Positions 10,930-22,356 of a stretch of 64,000 nucleotides of DNA are shown here, in pieces (position 1 is the stretch's first letter; each line of letters starts with the position of its first letter). The position numbers were made by a program, and so were the translations under genes. Source of the DNA: Rhynchosporium graminicola (Eukaryota; Ascomycota; Leotiomycetes; Helotiales; Ploettnerulaceae). The notes under the pieces were generated by a model. It worked only from the letters and a program-made list of their open reading frames with translations. It ran no database searches and was not told where the DNA came from. Location of the stretch: NCBI GenBank assembly GCA_900074885.1, contig FJUW01000013.1, positions 405,486-469,485 of the forward strand, given 5' to 3'.

Positions 10930-13900
10930 AACCAGAGCCAGCGACTGGAATTTCCTAGCCTGTCTCAGGAACTTCCTTATTGATCGACGGGATTCTTCTC
11001 GTGATACTCCGCATCGAATCCACTTTCGCCAACATGATCCAATTCTTTCTTGCCTTGGAGCAGCGACAACCGAAGGAGAGACCGCCGAAGGGTTCGCACC
11101 ATGTTTGAGGAAAAACATGCACTGGTTCCACCTCAACGGTTGACAATTTCAAGCGGATTTCCACGAGAAATATCTTCAAATTGCACGGCAACGACTAATC
11201 TACGATGTCTGAGGGTGAAAAGAGGTGCCCTGGCGATCGTTCTGGTGTGTTCCAACGCTGATTGCCATGTTCTTCTGTCACCATAAAGTCGGCTCGTATC
11301 TGGTCCTTTCTCAAGCAGGAGCTTGACGATCTGAGGACTTGGCTGCACAACAAAATCCGAAAACGACTTGGTGTTTGGGCGCCTGGGGACTGCATCTGTA
11401 AGAGCTGGTCGTATTCCAGATGTTTGGGCTATCAGACCGGTTCCGCTAACCTTCGTCTGGATATAATATCGAAGACAAAGTCTGATAGCGAAAGATGAAG
11501 AAAAAATTCTGGTATTACTATATCCATCGATTCCAACGATGCTAAGTGGGTTGACTAATGGTATTTCCATATCTCCCCTCTCATAGGCTCTCGTGCCTTG
11601 AGGTTTCATTGAAAAGTCTCCTCTGAAGGGTAGTAGATATAGGACTTCTGTTGGGGTCTAATATATTCCTATTATGACATGTTGGAGATACTTTCCTTGG
11701 GCGAGGCCCTTGTGTAAGCTCGGTGGCCGTACGATCGAATTCATCAAGAAGGGTCACCAAGACAGCGCTAAATTTCTCCCTGTCTAAGATAACGGCGTAA
11801 GTTAGGCATCGCTTGATTGCTATCTAGAACGAAGGACTGTGTAGAGTTTTCAATTCGAGCAGAGATGATCGAAGTAGTGCAAGATGTACGCCGAAAGAAG
11901 TTTCGCAAGCATCAGCGAGCATGTTCCACACTTTGCGTCCCTCCATATAGTCCTTGACTTTCCGATGAAGATACTGCACGGTGTTATCTGGCCGACAATT
12001 CCCAGGTACTACTGCCTGAGAAGGTACTGCTCAGATGAGCTGCTGCTGACTCCGCGCCTAACCAACAGCAGCCCGAGGTGAATAGGATCAGGCCCAGGGA
12101 CAACTTCAAGCAAGCCTTGCATCTAGTGTTGAGTCTTCTCTTCATGACAGCGGCTCTAGTTATTTGCTGACTCTCAGTCAAAGGTTACCTCACGCTTCAG
12201 AAAATACCCTACATCGTCCTCGTCAGCAAAGGACAAGCATAAGAGTGTCGGTGTTGACGCTACTCGGACCAGCTGAAAGAGCTGCGAGGCGGCCCCAAGA
12301 TAAAAAGGATCCAAGTTTTTTTTTATTTTAAAAAATGGAGCGATAGTTGTTCCAACTCCGGTGATAAAGTATCCAATCTTCTTTACAACTCGGAGAGACC
12401 TGAAGATTTCTGCGCAATATTCGCGATGAGTTAGTTGGCTTGCGTATTCTGGTTCACGTTCCTGTAGTTTGGTAAATCCAGTATTGTCCAGAAAGTGCGA
12501 GCTTATGTAGGATCTGATATCGTGATAGGTCAAATTGTGAACCTTCAAGTTGGGCCGCTTCCTGAAAACACGCTCAAAATTTACCCATGGACGACTTCAA
12601 ACACATGCTTTCACAAGTGACTACTTATTGAAGTCTTGCAGCAGACTGATCAGAGTCGATGGATCGCCGTCGAATTCATCTTAGCCGTCGATAAAAAGGC
12701 AAATCTTGATGACTGGGACGTTTTCTTTTGTAAGAAGTTTGAATCCTTCGCGTAGTTCGGCTAGTGTCCAGTCAAGGGGACCATTGTCGAACAAGAGGTA
12801 AGTTTCCCACCGGCTGGGCAGGACTATAGGGATGAATTGCGGAAGACTGCTCAGAATTTGATGGAACAAAGACTGAAACAGACCAAGCTGCGTCAGTTAC
12901 ATATTGGAGGCAGAGTTCCAGAAAAAAAAATGCAGCAGTACAAAGTGTCGCTCCATTGCACCATGCTTCTAAACCGTCGACCGTTCACTAATCACTACAG
13001 ACATATTTCATCAATGTTGACTTTCCAGATCCTGCCTTGCCAGTGATTCACGAGATACGGGATTCGCTGACATCGGTAGTCAGCCACCCAAAGAAACTAG
13101 ACCAAGCAGTTGAGCCACTTTCTATAGAACCCTGAAAGATCCATTGGAAAGGGGACATGCGTGCTTCTGCAATACGGTTGTGACGTTCATCCATGTCTCT
13201 GAAGCGTAGTCGGTAAAGTAACTTCGACTGCAAGGGCTCTAGGTCTGGACGACGAGGAATACCATCCAGCAACCCCCTATCTCATGCATTCGACTGTAAC
13301 CGATGAGTGGAATTGATCATGTCGCCCTTCCACATCCTCGCTTCCTGGACGAGACTGAGAAACTTCTGACCCATTCCCTACGTTTCTGTATTGATTCGTC
13401 CAAGGTGAGCATCGGACAGAGGCTTGTGCCCTTTCCACGTCATGCATCTGATATCTGATAGACAGTTAGCAAGAGAGCTTCGGGAAGCACGAAAAGGATT
13501 TCTTTGCTTGCCGAAAAAGCGCCATCATGCGGACAAAGAATCCGTTGCCGGAATCCGTCAACACCTCTCTGCATTGCTTCAATTGCGCTCTCATGCCAGA
13601 CTGTCCTCGGAGCAGCCTTGCAGGTACTCCGCTCCCCCAAAAAATTTCCCGTGGACTTTCGGCCCCTCCGGAGCAACGAGGAGCTTTCTTGCGACAGTCT
13701 TGGACTGTGCTGCTTAAGTCCAAGAGCTCGAGCTCGTCAGACCTGATTCGTCGATGTTGGAATTCTTGGGAATTGAAGGATCCTTCGAGGCCTTCAATGA
13801 CCTCAGACAGGTCAGATGTGACTTTCTTCCTTGAGCGTCTGGTGCTCTTCTAGGCTGCCACGGGCTGATTTTCCAAGCTGATAACCTGTGGTGAAGACCT

Positions 13901-13967
13901 CCGTGCCGAAGTCGACAAACGCAATCACGTTAGCAGCTACACCCAATCCTGCAAGTGCCTCCGCCAT
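10930..13967 (-). pseudogene. Decayed NACHT/ankyrin NLR-like gene
   Basis: Fragments of one fungal NLR-like protein occur in N-to-C order on the minus strand. (1) MAEALAGLGVAANVIAFVDFGTEV at 13967-13812, the usual N-terminus of these proteins. (2) Degenerate helical spacer at 13723-13440. (3) FRDMDERHNRIAEA at 13272-13048. (4) Walker A GKAGSGKST at 13047-13000. (5) LPSRWE and Walker B region CLFIDG/DEFDG at 12869-12640. (6) SRPWVNFERVF and the NACHT follow-on with LREPEYA-like and LDPFYLGAASQLFQLVR segments at 12548-12174. (7) Ankyrin-like IVKLLLEKGPDTSRL and further remnants at 11609-10930. The pieces occupy different frames and are cut by stops, including TGA just before Walker A (13048-13050) and TAA inside Walker B (12681-12683). 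Intact relatives are cytoplasmic signal-transducing NTPases linked to heterokaryon incompatibility. The exact 3' end is unclear. Confidence 0.78.
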
Positions 13968-14747
13968 TTCGTCCGATTTGAGCGTGAGCTTGTAGTCTCC
14001 CATTACTTGGCAAACTTCGTCTCTGTGTCGAAAAACACATGCGAAAGCTCCTTGTAATCTTGGCCGTGAATTGGTGGTCTACCATGAGCATAGCATGCTG
14101 TCACGACCTTCCCAAGGTCGGTCACGAAAACACAGACACAGAGACAAGCATAAGAACTCTCCTTGTAGAAATCTTCCAACATTAACCTACCTGGTAAGCA
14201 ATAGACCAAGAATGAAAGAATGAGTGTAGAGACATGCGAAATAGAAAGCTGGTCGCAGGAGATGGTGGGCATAGCTTGATATTTCTTGTGAGACGACATG
14301 ATCGTGATCTTGCACTTGAACTCGACGGCGCCGTTTTGTATTTGATGGAAGATCCCCGGTAGTAGAGGGAGTTGTGATATCGATTGAGTTACCTCGATGG
14401 ATATTTGAAACTTTGTACAGTAACAGTTAGTAATAGTTCTTGTTGATGATAGCGGTGTTGGGGGATACAAATTGATCAGGGAAATTGAAACGCAGCTTCA
14501 TGAACCTCGAAGTAAAGGGAGAGACTTGGTCACGATCCGATATATATAATGGAAAGCTGAACAACGCCTCGGGATTCTAGTACTCTTGATATGGAAAACC
14601 GAACTTTGGGATATATGAGGGTGAGAAGAAGGTCAATGGACCTCGGAATAGGTTGAACAATGCAAATACTCATCTACAAACCTCCAATCTATAACTCTTG
14701 GAAAGTATCCAAGCGTTTCCCAGCTGCCGGCAATACACACATGGAGA
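13968..14747. other. Intergenic, no gene supported
   Basis: A minus-strand frame (14470-14003) stays open for 155 codons but has no recognisable domain. The left part may be the former promoter of the NLR-like pseudogene; the right part lies downstream of the HAD gene. Confidence 0.45.
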
Positions 14748-15572
14748 TCAGAGCTTCCCCTTGATGATCCCATCCAAACAGCTATCAAACTCACTCCAAT
14801 CCTTCATAACAACCACACACCCAGCATCCGTCAACACCTTCCTCATCTTCTCCTCCTCCTCAGGTTCATAAGCACCGACATAGCCAATCGTCTTAATCTT
14901 CGCCCTAAAGGCCGCCGTCGCACCACTCTTACTATCCTCGACCGCCACACACTCACTCGCATCCTTCCCCAGGACCTTCATAGCATGTAGATAGATCGCT
15001 GGATCCGGCTTACTAGTCGGCTTCGGGAGCGAAGTCGCAGCAGAGAAAACATTATCGCCGAAATACTTGTCTTGGCCGACTTTCTCAATACTAGCCACCA
15101 CTCTCCTCAACGCGCTACTACTCACCACCGCCATCTTGAACTTACCCTCCTTCGCCAGCTTCTCCAACTCCACATCCACCCCCAGGCAGGGTCTAAGGTC
15201 CGCCTTCAGCTTAGCAATGACCTTGTCTTCTTCCGAGGAAACGTATCTCTCTAGTTCGGCGTCGTCCATCTCGTATTTGTATTTCGCTTTCAGCGCGACC
15301 ATCATGCCGCGAAAGTTCTGGCCGACGAACTCGGCGAGCAGTTGAGGCCCGGTGTAGCGGTCGGGGATGTTGCGTGCTGCGAGGATCTCATTGGCTAAAT
15401 CGGCGCAGGCTGCGAAGGCGAGTTCTTCAGAGAGGACGAGCGTGTTGTCGCAATCGAAGAGCAGGGTTGTGATCTAAGGTGCGTTAGTGAGGTAGGTATA
15501 TCGGGGATGGCGGGGTAATGGAGGGGTATAGGGAAGGTTATGTATGAATGAGGGAGGACGAACTTCAGGCAT
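14748..15572 (-). CDS. HAD-superfamily hydrolase (phosphatase/phosphoglucomutase-like)
   Basis: Exon 1 is only 9 nt (15572-15564, MPE). A 90-bp intron with a GTTCGT donor follows, then exon 2 (15473-14748); the product is 244 aa. Motif I is FDCDNTL, with nucleophile Asp10 and acid/base Asp12; motif II is the Ser in VVSSSALRR; motif III is the Lys in SKPDPAIY; motif IV is VAVEDSKSGATAA. A helical cap lies between motifs I and II. These features match subfamily IA HAD phosphatases acting on small phosphorylated metabolites; the substrate cannot be read from the sequence. The tiny first exon is needed to supply a start codon, because the reading frame upstream of ITTLLFD has no other Met that fits the family. 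Confidence 0.87.
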
Positions 15573-16980
15573 TTTGGCGGTCTTGTAGATTGCCGAAGCT
15601 GGACGAGAGGGTTGTGAGGTCAATTGGGGAGTTTGTTATGCGTGGATAGTCAAAATGTAGAGATTTGGGGATCGTTAGGAGTTGAAGCACTTATTCGCCA
15701 GCGGAGCTATGGCCGGCTAGTGCCAGGAAAGCCAAATGATTGGGCGAAGTAGGGTTGAGGTTTCGGTTGTGCGCTGAGCACTCGAGAACTGGAAGGCGAT
15801 AGATAAGTGAGAGTAGTCAATTGCAGCTCTTCAAAATCATTCGTCGTAGAAAGTTTGGGACGGGGTCATCAAAGTACCAGTACCTATCCCCATGAGGGGA
15901 GAGAGATTGGGTTGCCGGGCCGGACAGCCCATCCCGCAGGTCGATCAAGGGAGACTGAGTCAAAGCTGGGTTGGATTGTGTCGAGATTTTGGCTTCTGAT
16001 ACCTCGTTATTGTATTACGAGGTGTGAGATGAAAGAGAAAAGAAAAGTAGTGAGTAAAGAGGAACAGAGGCCAAGAGCCAAGTACATGCGAATCGCGACT
16101 CTGTCGTGCTACGTCTCACAGCCAAACTATCCGCTATCAGGTGGTCATGGCACAAACGTGATACCAGGGAAGTCCTAGAACACTGGGTTGAACTCTTCCG
16201 GATGGAGATATTTAATTGGTCTCAGCATCCAGTAAAACATGAAGAAAGGATGTCACTTGACTTACTCTGACCTCGTGTATAAAGTAGTCACTTACTACTC
16301 AAAGTTCCACTGAGATTCTGGAAAAGTCTAGATGTGCCATCAACTCCGGGAGAAGATTGACGCACAAGTACATGAGATACCAGCGGGCAACAAGGACTTC
16401 AATAGTTTCAGTCTTGTAACGTCTGTAAGGCGAAAACTTTCATCACTCTTTCTGAGTTTGTGGTACAGAATCCACGATACCTATCCATACTTTTACAAGC
16501 TACGCGAGGGCGTAGCGCTGGGGATGGATGTGATATTGTGATGCGGTGATGTGGTGAGATGAGACGATGTTCTGTAGCCGGTGCTGGAACTGGGACAACA
16601 GTGAATAGAACGAACCAGCAAACAGGTTGAGCGGCTATAAAGAAACCATAAACATGCAAGAGATATACTTCGAAAGGAGTACACCTCAGTCAGAGTGATT
16701 CGTTCCATCCATCCATCATCCAAGCAGGATTCCAAGAGTCTGACTGACAACTTCCACCGGATAACCATTTGAATGCACAAAACACCATCACACATCCATA
16801 CACTTCGTAATACCACGTACGAAACTCCTTCATGATTACTGAGGATCCTGTAGTAAGCTTACACCAGCATCTCTCTATTTCTGAGGCGTCTCTCTTGTAG
16901 TCCGGAGGGGGGCAAAGTGTCAGAAATCCAAGTAAGCATTCCTTCCTTCCGTCTTACTCCCTCCCTGCCACACACCTTTT

Positions 16981-17019
16981 CCATCCATCCCAACCCATCC
17001 CATCCCATCCCATCCCATC
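16981..17019. repeat. CATCC/ATCCC microsatellite
   Basis: CCATCC units grade into about four ATCCC pentamers. The same pentamer occurs in the opposite orientation at 17728-17757. Confidence 0.8.
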
Positions 17020-17727
17020 TGCACCTCGTTAATTTTTTTAAAAATAAATAGCGGTAAAAGACCCCGAAGCACACTTCGTACTTCGTAAACCATCAATCAA
17101 ATCTGGCGAAGGGGAATGAATCGCCTCCAAATCCTCTCTCCCCTGCCGCGAATTCGTCGATCGAATTCGGTAGAGACACAGACAGACAGACTAGACTGTC
17201 TATCTATCCTTTTATTGTAGGATTCCAAATCCACCCAGTCTCGTTCATCCCAGAATCAAAACCCCATCCGGGCGAGGGCCTTCCCATCCATGCTATCGAA
17301 TCCTTATATCTCCATTTTTCTCACACCTGCATGCAGACCCGGCCGGCCAGCCAGACAGACAGCCAGCCAGCCCCATCTTCACGTTCCCATCAAAGAAAGA
17401 TGCCGATGCCGATGCCAATCCCAAGCGCCCGCCCCACACGCCCCACTCTCCATCCCCGTCGCTCACACGGGCGCTACCGACCCCTCCCCTCACTGCACAA
17501 CGATTGGCCTTTTCCCCTTCCCGGCCCCGTCCAATCATCTTCCACCAGCAAACACACTTTACCTCATCCAGCTTAGAATACCCGTGTCGCTTCCAAGTGC
17601 TGCCCTCTGACTGGCTGCAGGGTGCTTACAGCCGCCGAGCAATCTGCACGAGCAGCTGGTTGTTAACGCTCACTGCGCTCCGCATATGCGGTATCGTCGA
17701 ATAGCAATGCAGAGATGCAGAGATCCA

Positions 17728-17799
17728 TGGGATGGGATGGGATGGGATGGGATGGGAATGCGAGGACGAGGACGAGGACGAGGATGAGGATGAGGATGC
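17728..17799. repeat. GGGAT array followed by GAGGAC/GAGGAT hexamers
   Basis: About six GGGAT units run straight into several GAGGAC and then GAGGAT hexamers. Confidence 0.85.
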
Positions 17800-17935
17800 A
17801 GTCGGGTGAACAAAAAGGCTCAGTCAGCCCGCCTGGTTGTGTATGAAGTGAGGATAGGAAGGGCTGAAAGAAAAGACAAACTGACCCCAAATACTCTCTT
17901 TCTTTGCCTGTACAGCTTTCAGGATCCTGATTCCT

Positions 17936-17970
17936 GTATCCAGTTTCCAGTATCCAGTTTCCAGTATCCA
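17936..17970. repeat. 14-bp direct repeat upstream of the BIM1-like gene
   Basis: The unit GTATCCAGTTTCCA occurs twice plus a half copy, ending about 100 bases before the start codon of the BIM1-like gene. It could be promoter-associated or merely slippage; nothing here decides. Confidence 0.7.
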
Positions 17971-18068
17971 ATATCTAGCAACTCGAATCCACTTTCCAAC
18001 AGCTGAGATCTGAGCTCCTCTTATTGCTTCTGATTCTGCACGCACCCGCCACTACCTACACATACAAG

Positions 18069-19118
18069 ATGCGTTTCCCAACGACGATATTAGCCGGTCT
18101 CGCAACGATAGCGAGTTTTGCTCTCGTCGACGCGCATACGGTCATCACGTACCCGGGATGGAGAGGCGATAATTTGATTACGAATGATACCTTTCCCTAT
18201 GGAATGCAATGGATGTATCCATGTGAGTAGAACTTTCGTACTTGTCTTCTATTGTATATCTGGTTGCGCTTGTGGTGGATTTGGGGAAATGGATGGATCG
18301 AAACAGATCGGAATGAAATGGGGAATCATGAGTCGATGGGAGAGAGGAGGAAGACCGTGGATTCTAGGTGCTTGGACAGAGGAGAAGAAGAGAGAAACAG
18401 TCATGTGCTGTCTCCTCCGTGGTTCCTCTCGATCCATACCTATTCATCAATCCTCAATCTCCAGCACCGTCTTCTCTCAACCACAAAAAGCCAGAGAGAA
18501 AGAAGAACAACAACTAACAAGCTCCCAGGCGGCGGTATGCGCACAACCCAAAACCGCACCAACTGGCCCTTAAAAGGCGGAGCCATCGCCATCCAACCCG
18601 GCTGGTTCCAAGGCCACGCCACAGCCTTCTTCTACATCAACCTCGGATTCGGGACCGACGGCCCCGACCACGGTCCTCACAACATGTCCTTCCCTATGGT
18701 ACCCGTCTTCCAGATCGTCGGTCCAACCAGGAACCCATATCCCGGCACCTTCTGTCTGCCACAAGTACCATTACCCGCCAACGCGACGGTGAAAGTAGGT
18801 GATAATGCGACGATTCAGGTCGTAGAGACGGCGATTCACGGCGCGAGTTTATTCTCGGTATGTTTGTTGTATGCTGTGGTCGGGGTTCTGCTGGAGAGAT
18901 GCTAATTTGTATTTTCCTTGCAGTGTGTGGATATTACTTTCACCGAACCAGACCAAGTGGCAGATGTCAACGAGACGAACTGCTTCAATAGCTCCGACAT
19001 CACGTTCAACAACGTCTACTCTATCGGAGCGGGTGGGACGAGCTCTTCCGCAGCCAAGGGTGTCGCTCAAGCATCTTTCTTGCCGCTAGCAGGTCTTTTG
19101 ATGTTCGCTTTGCTTTGA
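18069..19118 (+). CDS. BIM1/X325-like copper protein, GPI-anchored
   Basis: Exons 18069-18222, 18529-18857 and 18924-19118 encode 225 aa; the introns are 306 and 66 bp with CTAAC-like branch sites. Residues 1-22 form a signal peptide (ILAGLATIASFALVDA), and cleavage would expose His23 (HTVITYPGW) as the new N-terminus, the start of a copper histidine brace as in LPMO-like X325/BIM1 proteins. Conserved segments include GWRGDN, a CGGG at the first splice junction, a His-containing PGWFQGHATAFFYINLGFG and HNMSFPMVPVFQI. Four Cys (CGGG, GTFC, SCVD, NCFN) can make two disulfides. A Ser/Ala-rich stretch and hydrophobic tail (FLPLAGLLMFALL) indicate a GPI signal. The BIM1 family takes part in copper acquisition at the cell surface and is not thought to cleave polysaccharides. 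Several NxS/T sites suggest glycosylation. Confidence 0.9.
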
Positions 19119-20153
19119 TTGCCTTGATCAACATATACAAAAGCAACGAAACGAAACGAAACGAAATTGCTTAAACGCCAAAATCCAAGACGATAACGAC
19201 AGAGCTAGCGACGTCATGAAGCGAGACATCCCATCGGTCGACGCAGCGACGAGCAGGAGGCGATCGAAAAGACAGGAAAGAAACGAGTTGCAGAACGAAA
19301 GAGATACCACGTCACGTCGATGAAGACATGCGAATTCAGATTCCTGGCATTTGTAGACAATTTCCCCCACAGGGTTGTATATTTGAGGCGTTTCCGGGGT
19401 TTGGTAGGTGGATTGGTGGAGTTCGGGCGCCAGTGGCATTCTTTTTTAATTTTGGTCCTCTTCATCTACCCGTATCCGTCGTGCTTTGGACCGAACACTG
19501 AGACGGAGGTGCTCTTATATAATTGGATGGTGATGTTTCCTCTCCTGCCCCCCTTTTTTTTTTTTTTTCGCGACTTGATGGGATGGATGGAGTTGGTAGG
19601 GAAGGGAGGGGTGGGTGTGCCGACTTGGTTAGGGTAGTTTGGGATGAATGAGGAAGATTTTACCGCGTATGGCAGGAAGAGATAGAGAAATGGTATCAAA
19701 TGTCTGCCAAATATCAGATATCTATTCAATATTTAACAATGCGTATGGAACGTTCTTGGTGAAGTGTGAAGTAGTAACGGTGATGGGAGAGTGATGAAAG
19801 ATATTCATTGACAAAGTAGTGGAAGGGCAGAGGAAAGGTCAGGTTGAGAGACACTTCTCTCATTTGCCCTTGTCTCATTTGCCCTTCTCTCATTCGCCCT
19901 TCTCTCATCTACAGATAGAATAGTCCGAGGAAACTATGCCTGCCCTCGCAAGTGACATGAAAGTAGTGCACGCGCTTCTCGCAGTAGATAGCTCATCCAA
20001 GCATCGCCATTCCATCGTACCACAGGTACATACTCCTTCGCTTATGAAGATAGTAAATAAACCATTCGCAATACAAGAAGCAACATGTAGGGGTATCACA
20101 AAATCCAACACAAAACAACAAACACAACAGCAGTAGCAGCAGAACACCTCTCA
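19119..20153. other. Convergent intergenic region with simple repeats
   Basis: The BIM1-like gene (plus) and FPGS (minus) converge on this region. It holds an AACGA repeat near 19144-19167, a run of about 16 T at 19553-19568 and a 15-bp minisatellite. No gene is supported. Confidence 0.5.
19854..19909. repeat. 15-bp minisatellite
   Basis: About 3.7 copies of CTTCTCTCATTTGCC with one- or two-base variants. Confidence 0.85.
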
Positions 20154-21812
20154 TCAAGTCTCCCCACCAGACACATCCACATCCTTCCCCCTCTTCTCCT
20201 CCAAGACCTGCAACACCGCTCCAGCAAGATGCAAACTCCCCGTCACAAGCACCAACACCCTCTCCTCCCCTTCTGAAACCTTGTACGCTAAATCCACAGC
20301 TTCCTCCGCACTACCATACACCATGTGGCACGGATTCCCACGATCTAGTCGCATGTATTTCCTCGCCATGTGATTCTGCAGTGTGAGATCCACCTCCTCA
20401 GTACTGTCCTGTTCTACTGTGAAAGGACGATTCGTGCAGAACGCCGCGTAGGTGAAAGCCCTCCTTGGTGATCTGCTGCTGAAGTTATCCTTGGCCCGAT
20501 CACCAAGGAGCTTTTCTTGATTTGCGCCTTGCTGGAGGGTGAGGATTTCGGTGAGTAGTTGAGCGAGGAGGCTTTCTGCATCCCGCTCTGATTGCTGGTT
20601 GAAAATTAGCATGGTAGCTGTTGGTGGGTGTGGAGATGTCGATGCTGCAACACACTTTTCTCGGAACCAGATTGCGGTTGCGGATATGCTTTCAAGGGTG
20701 TGAGCGCCATCTATCATCCATTCTGTGTTACCGTCGATGATGTATTGACATCGTCCCGGCCAGGTGACCGTCTCTAGGCCGCTTTTGAATTCTTCTGGGA
20801 GAACTGTTGAGGTGGAAACGTCCGCGACTCCGAGGGTCTTCAGATGAGAAGCAACAACCTCAACAGCTAAGCTAGCATTGTCTTTTTGAAAGTCTCCCTC
20901 CAAGACCAGCTTCACATCTTCCAGAATAGCCAGTCTCTCAACTACTGTCAAATCCACTTCTTTCTCTGAAGCTCTTTTCTCCAATACCGCAAGCGCGCTT
21001 GGAAGTTGCTTGACCGAGAAGGCTGGCACTCCTGGTTTCATGATACCCCCTTTATGCCACGCGATCTCCTCAATTGTTTCTCCAAGCATAGCCTCATGAT
21101 CGATCCCTAAGGACGTGATAGCACATGTAGTAACAGCTTCCGGCGGAAGTATATTCGTACTGTCGTACTCCCCACCAATGCCACACTCCACAATAGCAGT
21201 CCCAACATCTTCTCGTATAAAAGTATGGAAAGCCAGGATAGTCAAAAAGCGAAAGTAGTTCGGCATCAGCTCCATATCTGACCTATCTGCCGCAAGAGAC
21301 AAACGATCCCATAACTCGTAAAAGTATTGCGCGAATAGCGCTTCGGAGATAGGCGACCCATCGATCCGTATCCTTTCCCTGACATCTATCAGATGTGGTG
21401 AAGTATACAACCCAATCCTCCCCAAGGCTCGAGGACTGCTTTTCCTCCAATATTGCAAGAGAATGTTCTCTATCATCACCGACACGCTTCCTTTCCCTTT
21501 CGTCCCTGCGACGTGTATATATTTTAATCCAGGCGCTATGAGATCATTCGGCTGGTACCCCGCCTTGCGCGTCCATTCTAGCATTTCTGGGATGGCATTG
21601 CGATTCATATCAGCCGGCGTAGTTGATATTGAGGAAACAATTGCGCGATTTGATTGTAAAGAATTAAGCAACTTGATAGCTTCTGGATAACTTCGTTGCT
21701 CCGACACGTTTATCGCAGTTGATAAGGATCGGAGCTTGAGGAGGGATGGAGTGCGCCAGGCAAATATGGTGACATTGCGGATGGACGATGGAAGTAGAAG
21801 CAAGCTCGCCAT
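20154..21812 (-). CDS. Folylpolyglutamate synthase
   Basis: FPGS adds glutamates to tetrahydrofolates with ATP, retaining them for one-carbon metabolism in cytosol and mitochondria. The intron-less frame encodes 552 aa from the Met at 21812. The Mur-ligase P-loop HVAGTKGKGS is at residues ~100-109, preceded by the FPGS signature YPEAIKLLNSLQSN and IPEMLEWTRKAGY. TSPHLIDVRERIRI, VECGIGGEYDSTN and SLGIDHEAMLG follow; WPGRCQYI and MIDGAHT mark the C-terminal domain. The N-terminus from 21812 is basic and hydroxylated, so it could be a mitochondrial presequence; an in-frame ATG at 21917 adds 35 residues and a start further in would give a cytosolic form. Alternative starts are known for FPGS in other eukaryotes. 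It converges with the BIM1-like gene. Confidence 0.93.
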   Translation of the reverse strand: MASLLLLPSSIRNVTIFAWRTPSLLKLRSLSTAINVSEQRSYPEAIKLLNSLQSNRAIVSSISTTPADMNRNAIPEMLEWTRKAGYQPNDLIAPGLKYIHVAGTKGKGSVSVMIENILLQYWRKSSPRALGRIGLYTSPHLIDVRERIRIDGSPISEALFAQYFYELWDRLSLAADRSDMELMPNYFRFLTILAFHTFIREDVGTAIVECGIGGEYDSTNILPPEAVTTCAITSLGIDHEAMLGETIEEIAWHKGGIMKPGVPAFSVKQLPSALAVLEKRASEKEVDLTVVERLAILEDVKLVLEGDFQKDNASLAVEVVASHLKTLGVADVSTSTVLPEEFKSGLETVTWPGRCQYIIDGNTEWMIDGAHTLESISATAIWFREKCVAASTSPHPPTATMLIFNQQSERDAESLLAQLLTEILTLQQGANQEKLLGDRAKDNFSSRSPRRAFTYAAFCTNRPFTVEQDSTEEVDLTLQNHMARKYMRLDRGNPCHMVYGSAEEAVDLAYKVSEGEERVLVLVTGSLHLAGAVLQVLEEKRGKDVDVSGGET

Positions 21813-22356
21813 CGTGATATCCTGTCGGAAGATGGATGAGATGGTGGTGATATGGAAATAGCGTAGTTGTTGACTTAGGATCGTGTCGTCAAGATGGGAG
21901 CCCTGGTATATTTCCACGTGCCAAGCACATTGTCAACACACTATGGCGGGCTTGTGACACCCGCTGCCGAGATGCCAGGGATGCTGCAGGTTTGTACAGT
22001 AGTATGACAGGATCTGACTGAGCACATGAGAGGCTCGGAACAGATCTTTGATGACTTAGAATATTCGCTAGGTACTCAACGATTACTCCTGCCTCAGAAC
22101 GTCCCTTTCCTCATTAAGAAATGTACTGAATGAAAAAAAAACTCCTGCTGTATGTCAGGGTCCTTCTCCTCCAATTCCCCGAACCCGTCGTCCGTCGCGT
22201 TTCGCTCGTCACAGATAATCTAGCATCCCTACCCTGTCTGAGATCTGGCACCTGCTGGTTGCTCAGACTCTTGACGACTCGGTGATCTGCGAGACCCAGT
22301 CCCAGTCCCAGTCCCAGTCCGAGTAGTGGAGAAGCTACTGCTGCTACATTACTATT
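21813..22356. other. Divergent promoter region, FPGS and transporter
   Basis: Shared upstream region of two divergent genes. A CCCAGT hexamer run (about 4.5 units) lies at 22291-22319, just before the transporter start. No gene is seen. Confidence 0.5.

Larger units (their letters stand above)
15573..18068. other. Intergenic 2.5 kb rich in simple repeats
   Basis: No gene is supported. It holds ATCCC and GGGAT pentamer arrays in opposite orientation, a GAGGAC/GAGGAT run, and CT-rich sequence. The last few hundred bases should be the promoter of the BIM1-like gene. Confidence 0.5.

Noticed and set aside
14003..14470. 155-codon minus-strand frame between the NLR-like pseudogene and the HAD gene
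   Set aside because: No recognisable motif, hydrophobic runs only, and a position consistent with former promoter sequence.
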